Positions 19,375 through 30,286 of a stretch of 64,000 nucleotides of DNA are shown here, piece by piece. Position 1 is the first letter of the stretch. Each line of letters opens with the position of its first letter. The notes below the pieces were generated by a model. It saw nothing but the letters and a program-made list of their open reading frames with translations, did no database searches and had not been told where the DNA came from. The translations under genes and the position numbers were made by a program. Source of the DNA: Citrus sinensis (taxonomy: Eukaryota > Streptophyta > Magnoliopsida > Sapindales > Rutaceae). The stretch spans positions 25,437,501 through 25,501,500 of the forward strand of contig NC_068560.1 of assembly GCF_022201045.2 (NCBI RefSeq), in the 5' to 3' direction.

Positions 19375-19432
19375 CAGAAGCAATGAAGAGCAGGACGACG
19401 AAGAAAGCAAATTTGAGGGAAGTTGTCTTCAT
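19375..19432 (-). CDS. Cysteine-rich secreted peptide, exon 1 (signal peptide)
   Basis: The first exon codes MKTTSLKFAFFVVLLFIAS plus the first base of a Gly codon, then donor GTATGT. It has a short Lys-containing start and a long hydrophobic core, a typical secretory signal; cleavage probably falls in the first residues of exon 2. Exon 2 is at 7169-7326, 12 kb away across the inserted retrotransposon. A one-exon signal plus one-exon mature peptide layout is usual for plant cysteine-rich peptides. Confidence 0.78.
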
Positions 19433-19483
19433 TTTTCCAAATGTGTGTAATGTATCTGTGGTTATAATAGGAAGAGAGGTGTA

Positions 19484-19490
19484 TTTTATA
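19484..19490 (-). promoter_or_regulatory. TATA box of the cysteine-rich peptide gene
   Basis: TATAAAA on the - strand, about 52 bp upstream of the ATG at 19432, a fitting distance for a short 5' leader. Confidence 0.55.
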
Positions 19491-20363
19491 TGAGGTTGTG
19501 CTGCGCTTTTATCTTCTTCAAGAATCTGGTTCCTAAGTTGTTTTTTCCTTAAATATAAATGCAGTAATAATGATTCAATTAAGAGTTTTCCCAAAAAGGT
19601 AGTAATTACCAAAGACAACAAATAAATTTTTAACTTTTTTTATTCCTTCTTTGAAACATCAACCAAAGTGTTAATCCCCTTATTTGGCAATAACTTTATG
19701 AGTGGGATATCCTTTTCAAACCCCTTTTCTATTTATTTCCTCCTCAATTCCTAAAATAGCCTTTATCTGTAATTTTTCCGCAAACAATTTCAACCTCTAC
19801 CCCCTTTCAGTTATCACTCTTCAACCACTCCCACTTCAAGTTTCTTCTTTTTATCGGAAAGGTTTTTGATAACAACCCAATATTTTGTATCCCATGCGCT
19901 TAATTTATTATAAGGTTTCTATTTGTTTTAGTTTTATACTTTTCAGTTTATGACATTATATTTCAAAATAAATATGTATAAAATACACGCAAGGTTTAGT
20001 TATCTCCTAACATTCTAATAACGTTGGTAATTTATGAAAATTTTATAAAATTATCTTTCCTACAAAAATAAATTGTTAAGTGAAAAAAAAAATACTTTAT
20101 ATCAAATTCTTACTCTTTTACCATTGACCTTTTTTTCCTTAAAAAAAAAATTGCAACTTTTAAGTGCTTTAGTGGAGAAAGAGTCAGTGAGAAAAAATCA
20201 TATATGGATTTAATAAGATAAGATTTTACAGCTAATACAATTCAAGATACAAGGAATAAAATTGTAAATGCATAACAAGAGGGGTTTTATAAGAAAAATA
20301 CAGCGGTGCCAATAGCATCACTCTAACTTTATAAAATTTTTAATTTTGTACTTTGATCCCATA
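19491..20363. other. Intergenic region between divergent genes
   Basis: AT-rich sequence between the - strand peptide gene and the + strand TRAPPC6 gene. I see no ORF with coding character and no recognisable repeat. Confidence 0.5.
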
Positions 20364-20445
20364 AGCCCAACTTTCAACAAAATATAACATGTGCTTGGAA
20401 CTGATGGGCCTCAGGTCAACAACCGGGATTATAAGAACAGGCCCA
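20364..20445. promoter_or_regulatory. Cluster of TGGGCY (site II) motifs upstream of TRAPPC6
   Basis: Three copies of TGGGCC/T lie about 110-195 bp before the ATG: 20364-20369 (inverse), 20405-20410 and 20440-20445 (inverse). Such site II elements are common in promoters of plant housekeeping genes expressed in dividing cells. No TATA box is obvious here. Confidence 0.5.
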
Positions 20446-20557
20446 AAATTATCAGCCTTGTTATTACAAAATTAATAAAATTCGAAATTTAAATAAATGT
20501 AAAATAATTTTAATCCTTTTTAGAGTAAACGAATCAGAGAAACAGCAACAGTGAAAA

Positions 20558-22502
20558 ATGGGGAGGGAAGTCTCAGAGAGTTGTGTCGACAGCTTGTTAA
20601 CAGAAATAGTATCCACGTATAACAATCGTTTCTACGCCAACAAGCCAGAGCTTGCAGCCCGGCGGATCGAGGCGATTGGTTATCAGGTCGGTCACCAGCT
20701 TTCCGAACGGTACATTCCCTCCCACCTGATCAAAACCCCGATCTCAGTTTCGGATTTGTATTTTATTTTATTTTACATTTTAGGGTTTTAATAGTAATTT
20801 GAAGATTTGGGCTTTTTTAGATCTGATGACGGAATCTGATTTATGTTGTTTGGTTGCTGGGAAAGTTAGGGGAGAGAAAAGAAGTAAAGAGCAATAAAAA
20901 TGGGATCTTGTTTAGAAATGTAGAAGCTTTAGGTTAATTTTTACTTATTAATTGCTTAAATTTTGCTTTTAGCTAGATATGAAATGGCCCACAAGACTTA
21001 GATGGTGATATAAATCACTAGTCTTTATTGGCTTTACTTTTTTATTATTAGTCACACCCTTTAACATTTTGAACGAAGTAATCGGCTATAGTCACTCGAT
21101 CCAGTGTTCTTCTACTTGTTTAGTTCGGTTGGTTGGTTGATAATGTGTTCGAAGCAAAAGAGTGGGTACTTTGTGAAAGCCTTCAATACTTTGATACTCA
21201 AACTCAAATAGCGATTTACATTCTTTATTTACTGTTTTTGTGCTTTCCAGGTATACAATGGAGAGGCCACGCTTTAGTGATCATCTAGAGGCGATAAAGT
21301 TCATCTGCAAGGACTTTTGGTCTGAGCTCTTCAAGAAGCAGATAGACAACTTGAAGACGAACCATAGAGTATGTTTAAGAACCCACAATCAATTTGGTGC
21401 TGGAGATCTTAGTTTACGTTTGCTGAGATTGCCTTTGTTTGTCTTGTAGGGTACCTTTGTATTGCAAGACAATCGGTTTCGATGGCTTTCACGTATCTCG
21501 ACTGATCCATCAGTCGAAAATACTGAATCTCAAGATCCTTCTGCTGCAGCTGAAAGCAAGGCATCCCTAGCAACCATGCACGTGTACTTCCCCTGTGGAA
21601 TTATAAGGGGAGCTCTCTCAAACTTGGGGATTCCTTGTGCGGTTTCGGCCGACATATCCAATCTTCCTGCATGTAAGGAACTGCTCTTGAGTTATTCAGT
21701 GCTTTCTTTTTATGATATTTAATTATTTTTGCAAGCTGTCTTTTATAAGTGCATACCGTGTCATATACAAAAGGGGGCTAGCTTCTGATTTCCTTGCATG
21801 AAGCCAAACACGCTTATTTGTTCCCCCTTTTACGAACTCAAGCGTTGGTAAATCAATTTTTGTTGAAGTTGCTAATTAAGCTCCTTTAGTATATACAATG
21901 TAGGCATCCAGTCATCTGGAGCTGCCATGCCTACTTTTGTTATTCACTACCATTGCTTTCTCCCTTCTTTTTTTATTTTTTTCCCTCTTTCCTTCTTAAA
22001 ATAAAAAGTATTGAAATATGTTATGCCGTGATTTTTCTCCATAAACTTGGACAAGAATCTCTCAAGTACTCTTGCGTGTAATTTAAGCTCTTTTGGATTA
22101 GTTTGCTCATGCCTTAGTGTTTTCATCTTTGCAAGCTTCTTTCAGTTGCACTGTATACTCTGATTAAATTAATTAAATTTTGAATTTCACGAGGCGCTCC
22201 AACATCTCCACTTCTCCATTAATTTTCTCTTTTCAACCCAACCTAATAGTTATGCTTTGTCCCCCTAAGTCTTTGGCAATTTCTCTTAATAACTTTTACT
22301 TGTCAAGTCTTTTTGTCATGGTAGCTTAACTTTCATTGGTTGTTCAAAAGATAATGCTCTACATTTATTTTTTCTATTTAATTTGCTTTCTATATTTCTC
22401 TGACAATTACAATTCTTACCCTTAATAATGCATTTGAAAACATACATCCGTCTGTGTGTACATCAATGAACAGGTTCATTTGTGGTCCGTATAAAGGCCT
22501 GA
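20558..22502 (+). CDS. TRS33: TRAPP complex subunit 6 (Trs33-type, Bet3 family)
   Basis: Four exons, 20558-20709, 21251-21368, 21450-21672 and 22474-22502, join in phase to 173 residues, the usual length of plant TRAPPC6. It begins [19 protein letters not shown], runs through [20 protein letters not shown] and [20 protein letters not shown], and ends SFVVRIKA. All introns are GT-AG, and the last exon supplies only nine codons including the stop. The family forms an alpha/beta fold that dimerises with TRAPPC3 in the TRAPP complexes, which tether vesicles and act as Rab exchange factors at the Golgi. No defect is visible. It has no functional link to its neighbours. Confidence 0.93.
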
Positions 22503-23500
22503 TAAGCATTTTGGCAGACTGTGATTAAGAATGGGGTTGAAGCATATGGCTAGTTTTGACAGATCTGTACTGGAAAACTATTAATGCCCTATTGTTGAAA
22601 ATACCGAAAGTACCATATGAGCGCTTGGGATGAACTCCTGTTGCTTTGTAGATTTCAGATTATGGATACAGATACTTTGAAATTGTGATAAGTGATTACT
22701 GAAGAGCCATTTTCTTGGTCCTCTCTTAACATCCATTGTAAAAGCAGACTATTCAATGGTTTCATCCTCACCCCACCTCTTCATTGTCAAATTTTTGGAT
22801 AGCAGTAATGGATTATTATTTTCCCTCCTATTTCTTCATTTTTCATAGGCTGAGATGCAGTAGTGGATGAATCATTTTACCAAACATGTCGATTCAAATG
22901 TCTTAATTCATTAGTCCAAGATGACTTTAAAAATTAAATTCAATGAGGTCCACAGCTCCCCAATGGGAGCTTGCCATATGCACAATGGTGCACCAAATCT
23001 GTCCTCTTTGAAAATTACTTGTTTTGGATTATATTTTACTTAAACAATGGTCAGTGGTTAAATTTTCTGAAGAATTCGCAAAACATTAGATGGAATCATG
23101 GAATTTGCAAAACAATGTTTGATAATTGATATTCATGCTGCTTGGCATCAGAAAACCTTGGGAGAAATTTTGGCTTGAAGAGTTCACAAATGCAGTTGCG
23201 TAATTGCTAACACGTATTTTTAACGTTAGCAGCTAATTGACAGTAGTGAGCCAGTTGCTAGAGAGCTCGTCCTTTTTTCGGGGAAACATTTATTACCATA
23301 GATTTATAAAGTTATTAGCACCATATCAAAATCCCAGAATTGGCTTAGGAGAATGGATTATTTTTTCTGGTAGCATAAACCTTTCAGTCAAATATCCCAA
23401 AATGAGTAAAATGAACACCTATAACAAGCTCATGCAATAAAGCTATTGAAAATTTGGAACTCATTAAAATGGTTCCAAACTCTTCTTTTTGAAGCAAAGG
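22503..23500. other. 3' flank of TRAPPC6, no gene seen
   Basis: The first few hundred bases are presumably 3' UTR. The rest is AT-rich with no frame of coding character and no clear repeat. Confidence 0.5.
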
Positions 23501-23509
23501 TCTTAACTT

Positions 23510-23760
23510 TATCCCCAAAACCATGCCAGGCGTTTTCAACTTTGAAAGGGAATTGCCTGAAAGTAAGGGGCCAACAGGCGGTGACAAGGTTTTTGGCCTC
23601 TTGTGCGTACGGTCGGTTAACTCTTCTGCAACCGTTCACACTAGTTTATATTTGCATGCTTTGTACGTGCCTTCAATTTTCATCACCTGGATTTGTTTTA
23701 GTTTCTAAAATGGAGTACTGTGGTAAAATCATTTGCAAAACAAACTAAAGAAGTTTGATG
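23510..23760 (+). pseudogene. FRL leader relic (5' end only)
   Basis: It carries the leader shared by the FRL copies: CGGTTAACTCTTCTGCAACC near 23611, then TTTGTTTTAGTTTCTAAA directly before ATG 23710. The reading starts MEYCGKIICK and stops after 12 codons. Nothing of the coiled coil follows, so it is a decayed or truncated unit at the left end of the array. Confidence 0.6.
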
Positions 23761-24370
23761 TGAAGAAAGGTTTTGCTGACATTCTTTGTGACCCAAGCCT
23801 CCAGAGGTAGCTTTTCTTAAGTTGACAGCTCCAAGATCTTGATCGGATGCTGATTTGAAGTTGGAAGTGAGCATACCATTATGTTACATGTATTGAAGAT
23901 TTGAAGGCACCATTTTCCTCTCTAAATTAATTTGACATATAAATTTTGATCACTGAATTAGCTTGTATAAAAATTAAGGGTAAATTTTTTCTGAAATTAA
24001 TTAGGTTCAACCCCACTGCTCATTTTGCAATTGGCTGTCTTGTATATTAATCTTTCTCTCGAAATTAACTTTACGGATAAATTTTAACAATGGGGGACAA
24101 GGACATAACTCATTTTATTTACACCAAACAAGATATTGAATAGAAATTTATAAACGTAATCTAATCCCAAGCTTTTAATCAGTCAATTAAACGCTTCAAT
24201 AGTCTGATGGTACTGGTACGTGTGAAATAAACAGGACTTATTTGACACGATTTCAAAATTATCGGTCTTTTTAATTTCGGAGAAACCAAGAGGCTGCATG
24301 GTGAATTATCCTAGATATATTTATAAGTACAAATGTCATTGACTTAGCAGAAACTGGTCAGTGAAACGTC
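23761..24370. other. Intergenic, no gene seen
   Basis: AT-rich sequence between two FRL leader relics. No coding frame or recognised element. Confidence 0.45.
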
Positions 24371-24734
24371 AAGAAGTCCCAAAACTCGCCACGCCAGCTA
24401 GTATGAGCGGCGGGCCGACCATCGGTGACAAGATTTTTGGCCTCTGCAGTGTTTTGGCCATGGCCGGTTAGCTCTTCTGCAACTGTAATTTTACTTCAGT
24501 TTGCTTAATTTATAGTTGCGTTGCATTTTATCACCTGGGCTTGCTTCAGTTTCCAAAGTGGATGTGTGTGTTTAAAAAAAAAAAAAAAAAACACTTTGGA
24601 GGAGCTGAAACTTTACATAGATGGTTTGAGCTTGCACTGTTGCACATGCACATGCTAATTCAATCATTATTTATTTAGAGGAAAAGTTTGATTCAACTAT
24701 AAAATCATTTTAATTACGAACTCAAGAAGTGGAT
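24371..24734 (+). pseudogene. Degenerate leader and first codons of FRL gene A
   Basis: The shared leader motif (GCCGGTTAGCTCTTCTGCAA near 24461) is followed by a poly(A) run at about 24573-24591 and by decayed counterparts of the first coding segment of the other copies (for example GAGGAGCTGAAACTTTAC and CATGCTAATTCA). The original start and about 60 codons are therefore lost, and gene A must use a downstream ATG. Confidence 0.6.
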
Positions 24735-26690
24735 ATGAAGACTAGGACTAATGAGATAAGAGGCTTTAATTTGAAGCTTCAATGTAAGGAAAGGCAGTTG
24801 CGTTTTCTTGAGAAGAGGATCGGAGAAAGTAAAGGTGAGTTAGCTTTGGTGCAAAAAGAGATTGAAGAATGTAACAGTGAGCTTTGGTGTAAAGAAAAAG
24901 AATTGGGTTTGGTTCAAAAGAGGATTCGAGGATGTAATGGCGAGCTTCAGTCGAAACAGGGTGAGTTAGCTTTGGTGGAAAAGGAGATTGAAGAATCTAA
25001 CAGTGAGCTTCAGTCTAAGGAAATAGAATTGGGTCTGCTTCAAAAGAGGGTTGGAGAATGCAACTGTGAGCTTGAGTGTAAGCAACAGCAATTGGGTTTG
25101 GCTCAATCAGAAGAGGATTTGCTGAAAAATTCGTTGAAAAATTCAATTGAGCACTGGTCACAGAAGCTTAATTTGACGAAGGAAGAACTGAGTTTGCTTC
25201 AAAAGTCAATTAGAGAATGTAAGGGTGAACTTGACAGTAAGGAAAGACAATTAGCAGTTGTTCAGAAGAGGATTGGAGAATGTAATAATGAGCTCCAGTT
25301 AAAGGAGAATGAACTAAATTTGGTAAAAACTGTGGTTGAGCACTGTTTGCAGAAGCTTAATTTGAAGAAGGAAGAACTGAGTTTGCTTCAAAAGTCAAAT
25401 GGAGAATGGAACGGTCAGCTTGAGTGTGGGGAAAGACAATTGGAGTTGGTACAGAAGCTTAATTTGAATGAGGAAGAACTGAGTTTGCTTCAAAAGTCAA
25501 TTGAGAAATATCATGCGGATCATCAGCGGTTGGAACCGGAGAGTGGGATTAAAGATTGTAGTCAGCAAATTGAGTTGAAAGAAAAGAAATTGAGACAAAT
25601 CCAAAGCTCGATTGAGGAATGTGAGAAAGAGCTTGCAATCAAGGAGAGACATATATCTGATTATGAAGAAAAACTTAAAGCTAAAGAGAAGCTATATGAT
25701 GAGATTAAGAAGTCTATCTTACAGTGCAGGAAAGAACTTGAATCTGCAAAGAAAGAATTGGAACGACCTAAAAGTTTGACAGACAATGAAGAGACACAGC
25801 TGCTATCTCTTCAATCTATGAACAATGGAAGAAGCCTTCAATTGATCTTGAATCAGCATTTGCAGAAGCACGATTTGATATTTGGTCAAATTTCCCAGAC
25901 ACTCACAAAAGCATGTGACCCTGCATTGCTGGTGTTAGAAGCAATGCAAGGATTTTACCCTCCTCATTCAAGGAAGGGAGATATGGAGTTTGATGTGAGC
26001 ATTATTAAGAGGACTTGTATTCTTTTGTTAGAGCAGTTATCAAATATAGCAACAGATATCAATCCTCAAGTACGAGATGAGGCTATGAAGATGGCAGGGG
26101 AATGGAAGAAGAAGATGGGAGTTACAGGGGAGAATTCTTTAGAGGTGCTGGGGTTTTTGCATCTTTTAGCTGCCTATAGATTGGCACCTGCTTTTGATGG
26201 TAATGAACTTGAAAGTCTTCTTGATATTGTTGCTCACTACAGACAAGCAGCTAAATTACGCCAAAGCCTTGGATTTGCTGATAAAGTAACTGGTAAGCTG
26301 TTTGTTATTAAAATTTAGTTGTATCGGGTGCTATCTGTGCTCGCTATAGTATTGCAATGTTGATTATTTTGTGAGGATCCTGTTCACAATTTGTTATATC
26401 CAACTTAAAAGCCACCGTAATGCATTATTCCCTTGATGTTATATTAGAAGGAAAAAGATTATGTTTCTGGTCCAACAAGGTTCTTAGTAATTAAATGGCA
26501 TGTTTCTGGTCCAACAAGGTTCTTAGTAATTAAATGGCGTTGTATTTCAGTTGTCCCTTGGAGTAGCATTGGAATGAATCAAGCAGAGAACAGTAGAATG
26601 AATCACAGTATTGGTCCTGCTGCCTTCAGGGAGCAACTGCAACTTCAAAATTACAACAAACGTCCTCGGATGGAACCATCTACTAAATGA
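24735..26690 (+). CDS. FRIGIDA-like protein, copy A (N- and C-terminally shortened)
   Basis: Exon 1 is 24735-26292 and exon 2 26551-26690; donor G|GTAAGC and acceptor TTTCAG are in phase (phase 1), giving 565 residues. Residues 1 to about 350 are coiled coil built from repeated segments of the type ELGLVQKRIGECNGELQSKE; KLNLKKEELSLLQKS-type blocks appear three times. Residues about 365-520 form a FRIGIDA module (LILNQHLQKHDLIFGQISQT to LRQSLGFADKV). The end has an NLS-like NKRPRME. FRIGIDA-family proteins are nuclear scaffolds; FRI and FRL1/2 promote FLC expression, but this FRL5-like branch has no firm role. The start is the first ATG left after decay of the original N-terminus. The last exon stops about 70 codons early compared with copy D (AGA to TGA). 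Confidence 0.75.
26461..26538. repeat. 39-bp tandem duplication in the intron of copy A
   Basis: Two identical units, 26461-26499 and 26500-26538, each starting ATGTTTCTGGTCCAACAAGG, lie just upstream of the exon 2 acceptor. Confidence 0.9.
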
Positions 26691-26930
26691 GCCTATTCCC
26701 CTCAAGTTCGAGCTTTGATATCCTAAGTAAGAGATCTTCGGTTTAGCAGTGTGGACATGGCAGTAGAGGGCAAACACACTTCCATCATTTCACCTCGTAA
26801 TCACTCAAGGTTCACAGCAAATTTGGTTGCCGCATGGTCAAATGTTGCAGGAAAGCAAAACCTTCGTATTCCAGCACAAGCACTTCTAGTTGAAGTGATG
26901 GTGCTCTCCATAGATAGTGATGTTAGATGC
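26691..26930 (+). pseudogene. Former C-terminal coding tail of copy A
   Basis: Beyond the early stop the sequence still aligns with the Pro/Gln/Asn-rich tail of copy D: AATCACTCAAGG...GCAAATTTGG...AAATGTTGCAGGAAAGCAAAACCT. It has frameshifts and is now 3' UTR. Confidence 0.6.
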
Positions 26931-27744
26931 TAACTAACGTAGTTTGCCTTACAGTGGTGTGCCTTTGGTTTGTCTCCTCCCCCTTTTTGGTACCTGACTT
27001 GATTGTAGAAAAATAAAGTTGTTTCGGTAGGGGAATTCCTGGCAACAAATCTGTACTTTTGCAATACTGGCCATACACATTTTATGTTATATTTACCATA
27101 TTTGAAAAAGTGTTTAGTTTATTTAGAAAAAAATAAATTAGATTTTAAGAATCCAGTACTATAAAAAAGTACGTTAAACTGGGGATACAATCATTTTCAC
27201 ATTTTTTTCATTAACTTCGATAAACTTTGACTTAATAACCTCCATTTTAATCCCTTTTTTAAAGAGATTTTCGAAACATTTTAAATATCAGAAGTCAGAA
27301 CGATATTAATTTTTGTAAATTAACAACAATAAAAGAGAAAGCCTCTAAAACATCTCTTTTAAAAATTTTCAGACAAATGAGTACTTGTAATAATATGTGC
27401 CAATGAAAATGCCTGCTTAATTATTCCCAAAAGTTGGCCGCTATTATGAAACAGAGTTTTTTGTTACTTCTCTAAAACTTTTCTGTTACGAGAAGGATTT
27501 TCGTCCTTGTCTTCTTTTTTTTTTACCAAGTATTTCCTACATTATTTAGGATTTCCTTTTCAAACACAACTTCAATAAGCAATTATAAATTGTGGTGCCC
27601 TGAAGGCTAATCCTCAAGCAATTAATCAACCTTTCAGGCTTTGAGAAGACACTCTGCAGTGTTTGATTTTGCTTACCTTGTCACTGACATTGCAATTTTA
27701 TCATCAGGGCTTGTTTTAGTTTCTAACCTCTGAGCTGTGTTGAT
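26931..27744. other. Intergenic, no gene seen
   Basis: 3' flank of A and 5' flank of B, AT-rich. Near 27707-27730 the GGCTTGTTTTAGTTTCTAA segment is the FRL leader end. Confidence 0.45.
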
Positions 27745-29591
27745 ATGTCTAATCAGGTAGAGTTGAGAGTAGCTGAGTTGAAGAAAGAAACTCTACGTAG
27801 ATCGTTTGATCTTGCACACGAACAACTTGGCATGTTCACTGCTCAATGGATAGAGGAACTCTTTGATTTAACCATGAAATCACTTGAAGAGCAAAGTAGT
27901 AGTAGTATTGATGTTGATATGAAGATTAGGTTGTTAGAAGAGCGTGCTAAGGAGATTGAAAGTAAAGAGAATGAGCTGGTTTTGGTTGAAAAAAAGATTA
28001 AAGATTGTAATTTTGAGCTTGCATGCAAGGAAAAAGAATTGGGTCTGGTTCGAAAGCGGAATGGAGTTTGTAATAGTGAGCTTCAATCGAAAGAGGATGA
28101 ACTAAATTTGGTGAAAAATTCGGCTGAGAAGTGGCCGAAGAGGCTTAATTTGAAGAAGGAAGAACAGAAGCGGTTAGAATCGTTGGACGGGTTGATTAAA
28201 GATCGTTCGGAGCATATTGAGTTGAAAGAAAGGCAATTGAGGGAAAGTGAGAAAGAGCTTGTGTTGAGGAAGGAACAAAAAGCTTCGATTCGGGCAATGA
28301 TTGAGGCTTGTACAGAAAAGCTTGAAGCTATAGAGGAGTCATATGATGCTGCTAAGGCAAAACTTGAATCTGAAAAGAAAGAATTGGAGCTGACCCAAAC
28401 TTTTATGAAAGACCTCTTGGTGAAGCGTAGTTTACATGAGGACAATTTACAGTCACTCCAGAGTACTATCAGATTGCGAGAAAATGAACTTGAATGCAAA
28501 GAGAAGGAGCTTGAACTGAAAGAAAGGGAGTTCTGCAGAATACAAGAACGCATTGAAGAATCCTCTCAGGAACTTTTATTAAAGGAGAATCAGTTGAAAT
28601 CTGTCCTAGCTTGCATTGAAGACTGCAGCAAGGAGGACCAAGTGAAAGAAAAGGAGTTAATTTCAGTTGGAAAATCAATTGTGAAATGGTCAGAGGAAAT
28701 TGAACTAAAGAAGAAGCAACTTTCTAAGGGGCAGGAAACAAATGAGCAGCAACTTGATTTGATTCAAACATTGACCACTACATACACCATAGGGCGCGAA
28801 GAGAAGGAGATTCACTCAAAAAAGATCTAGAAGACCGAGTGGAAGATCTTGAAATAAAAGACAGACAGTTTGAGGAACATGTAAGGGAGTTTGAATTACG
28901 AGAGAGAGAGTTTGATTCTCTCCGAAAAGCAGTTGAAGATTCCAGTAAAAATCTGGAGTTGAGACAGAAAAAATTGTCTGACATCCTCCAGTTGCATCGG
29001 AAGAAATCTGCAGGACCTGAAAATTTGACAAGCAGCGGAAGAAATCTGCAGATTCTATTGAATCAGCATTTGCAGAGACATGATGTGATATTTTGTAAAG
29101 TTTTCGAAACTATTAGAAGAGCAGCTGACCCTGCATTGTTGGTGTTAGATGCCATGTCAGGATTTTACCCTCATTCAAGGGAGGGATATGTGGGGTTTGA
29201 TGTGAGCATTATTAGGAGGACTTGTATTCTTTTGATAGAGTAGTTATCAAGTTTAGCACCAAAGATTAATTCTCAAGTACAAGGTGAGGCTTTGAAGGTG
29301 GCAGTTGAGTGGAAGAAGAATATGGAGAAGGATTCTTTGGTGGTGTTAGGTTTTTTGCATCTTTTAGCTGCCTATAAATTGGCTTCTGCTTTTGATTGCA
29401 ATGAACTTGCAAGTCTTCTTGATATTGTTGCTAATCATAGACAGACACCTAAATTACGCCGAAGCCTCGGATTTGCAGATGAAGTACCTGTTACGCATCA
29501 TGGTATTGCTACTTCAGCCTCTAGGGAGCAACTGCAAATTCAGAATCCTTATAAACGTCCTCGGACAGAAACTTACCTGCTACTACTATAG
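27745..29591 (+). pseudogene. FRIGIDA-like pseudogene, copy B
   Basis: The start MSNQVELRVAELKKETLRRS and a 361-codon coiled coil are open to 28830. A small deletion near 28805 (GAAGGAGATTCACTC for GAAGCATTTTGATTCACTC in other copies) shifts the frame. The FRIGIDA module continues in another frame (28839-29243), is stopped by TAG at 29241 where other copies have CAG, then resumes through 29591. The module runs straight into SASREQLQIQNPYKRPRTE without an intron, unlike the other copies. Two independent disabling changes make function unlikely. Shorter tail sequence up to about 29740 still resembles the terminal exon of D. Confidence 0.8.
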
Positions 29592-29744
29592 GCGCCTGGA
29601 CCCTCAAATTCCATCTTCTGATATCCTAAGCGAGAGTTCTCCAAGTAGGCAATGTGGAACAGCTAAATACACTTCTATCATTTACCTCCTCGTAGTCAAT
29701 CAGGGTTTCACAGCAAACATGGGTGTCGGGTAAAGTCTTTGTTG

Positions 29745-30286
29745 CTCTCCATAGATACCAGTGACAGATGCTATCGTAGGGTCTCCAGCTTCTTGATTTT
29801 GTAATTAAAGTGATCTCATATTTAAATCAAAGTGTTCCTATAAAGCTTTCCATCGAGCAGTGAACGTAGTTATTTAATTCGTTTGTTCATATGCATGATC
29901 AAACCATCTTTGTACAGTTTCAACTCCTCTCGGGTTTTCTACACACTCATCATCCTCTTTAGAAACTAATGCCAACCCAGGTAAATAAAAAGGCAAATGC
30001 AACCGAAAGCATTTACTCCAAAAGCTACTCTCTCATTTCATAACTTCCCGCACATTAAAATTAACAAGCTAAATAAAGCCAACCGAGTGAGAATATAGTA
30101 GCAGAAACATTTTCCTTTACTCATAGCTGCCTCTGCTTTTCCAATCATGCATACAAATAATACCTTTCCCATTACCCATTTCTTCAAATAATTCAGAGCA
30201 ACACTTTTATTGCATGTTTGATACAACCAGTTAATCAAAAGTAATAAAATATAATCACATTTGGATTACAACCAAATGCATTTACA
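29745..30286. other. Intergenic, no gene seen
   Basis: AT-rich sequence between FRL pseudogenes B and C; no coding frame I can support. Confidence 0.45.

Noticed and set aside
27843-28678. Ser-rich - strand frames opposite FRL coiled coils (also 41076-41574, 53459-53944)
   Set aside because: Complement of Glu/Lys-rich coiled-coil codons; no independent signal.
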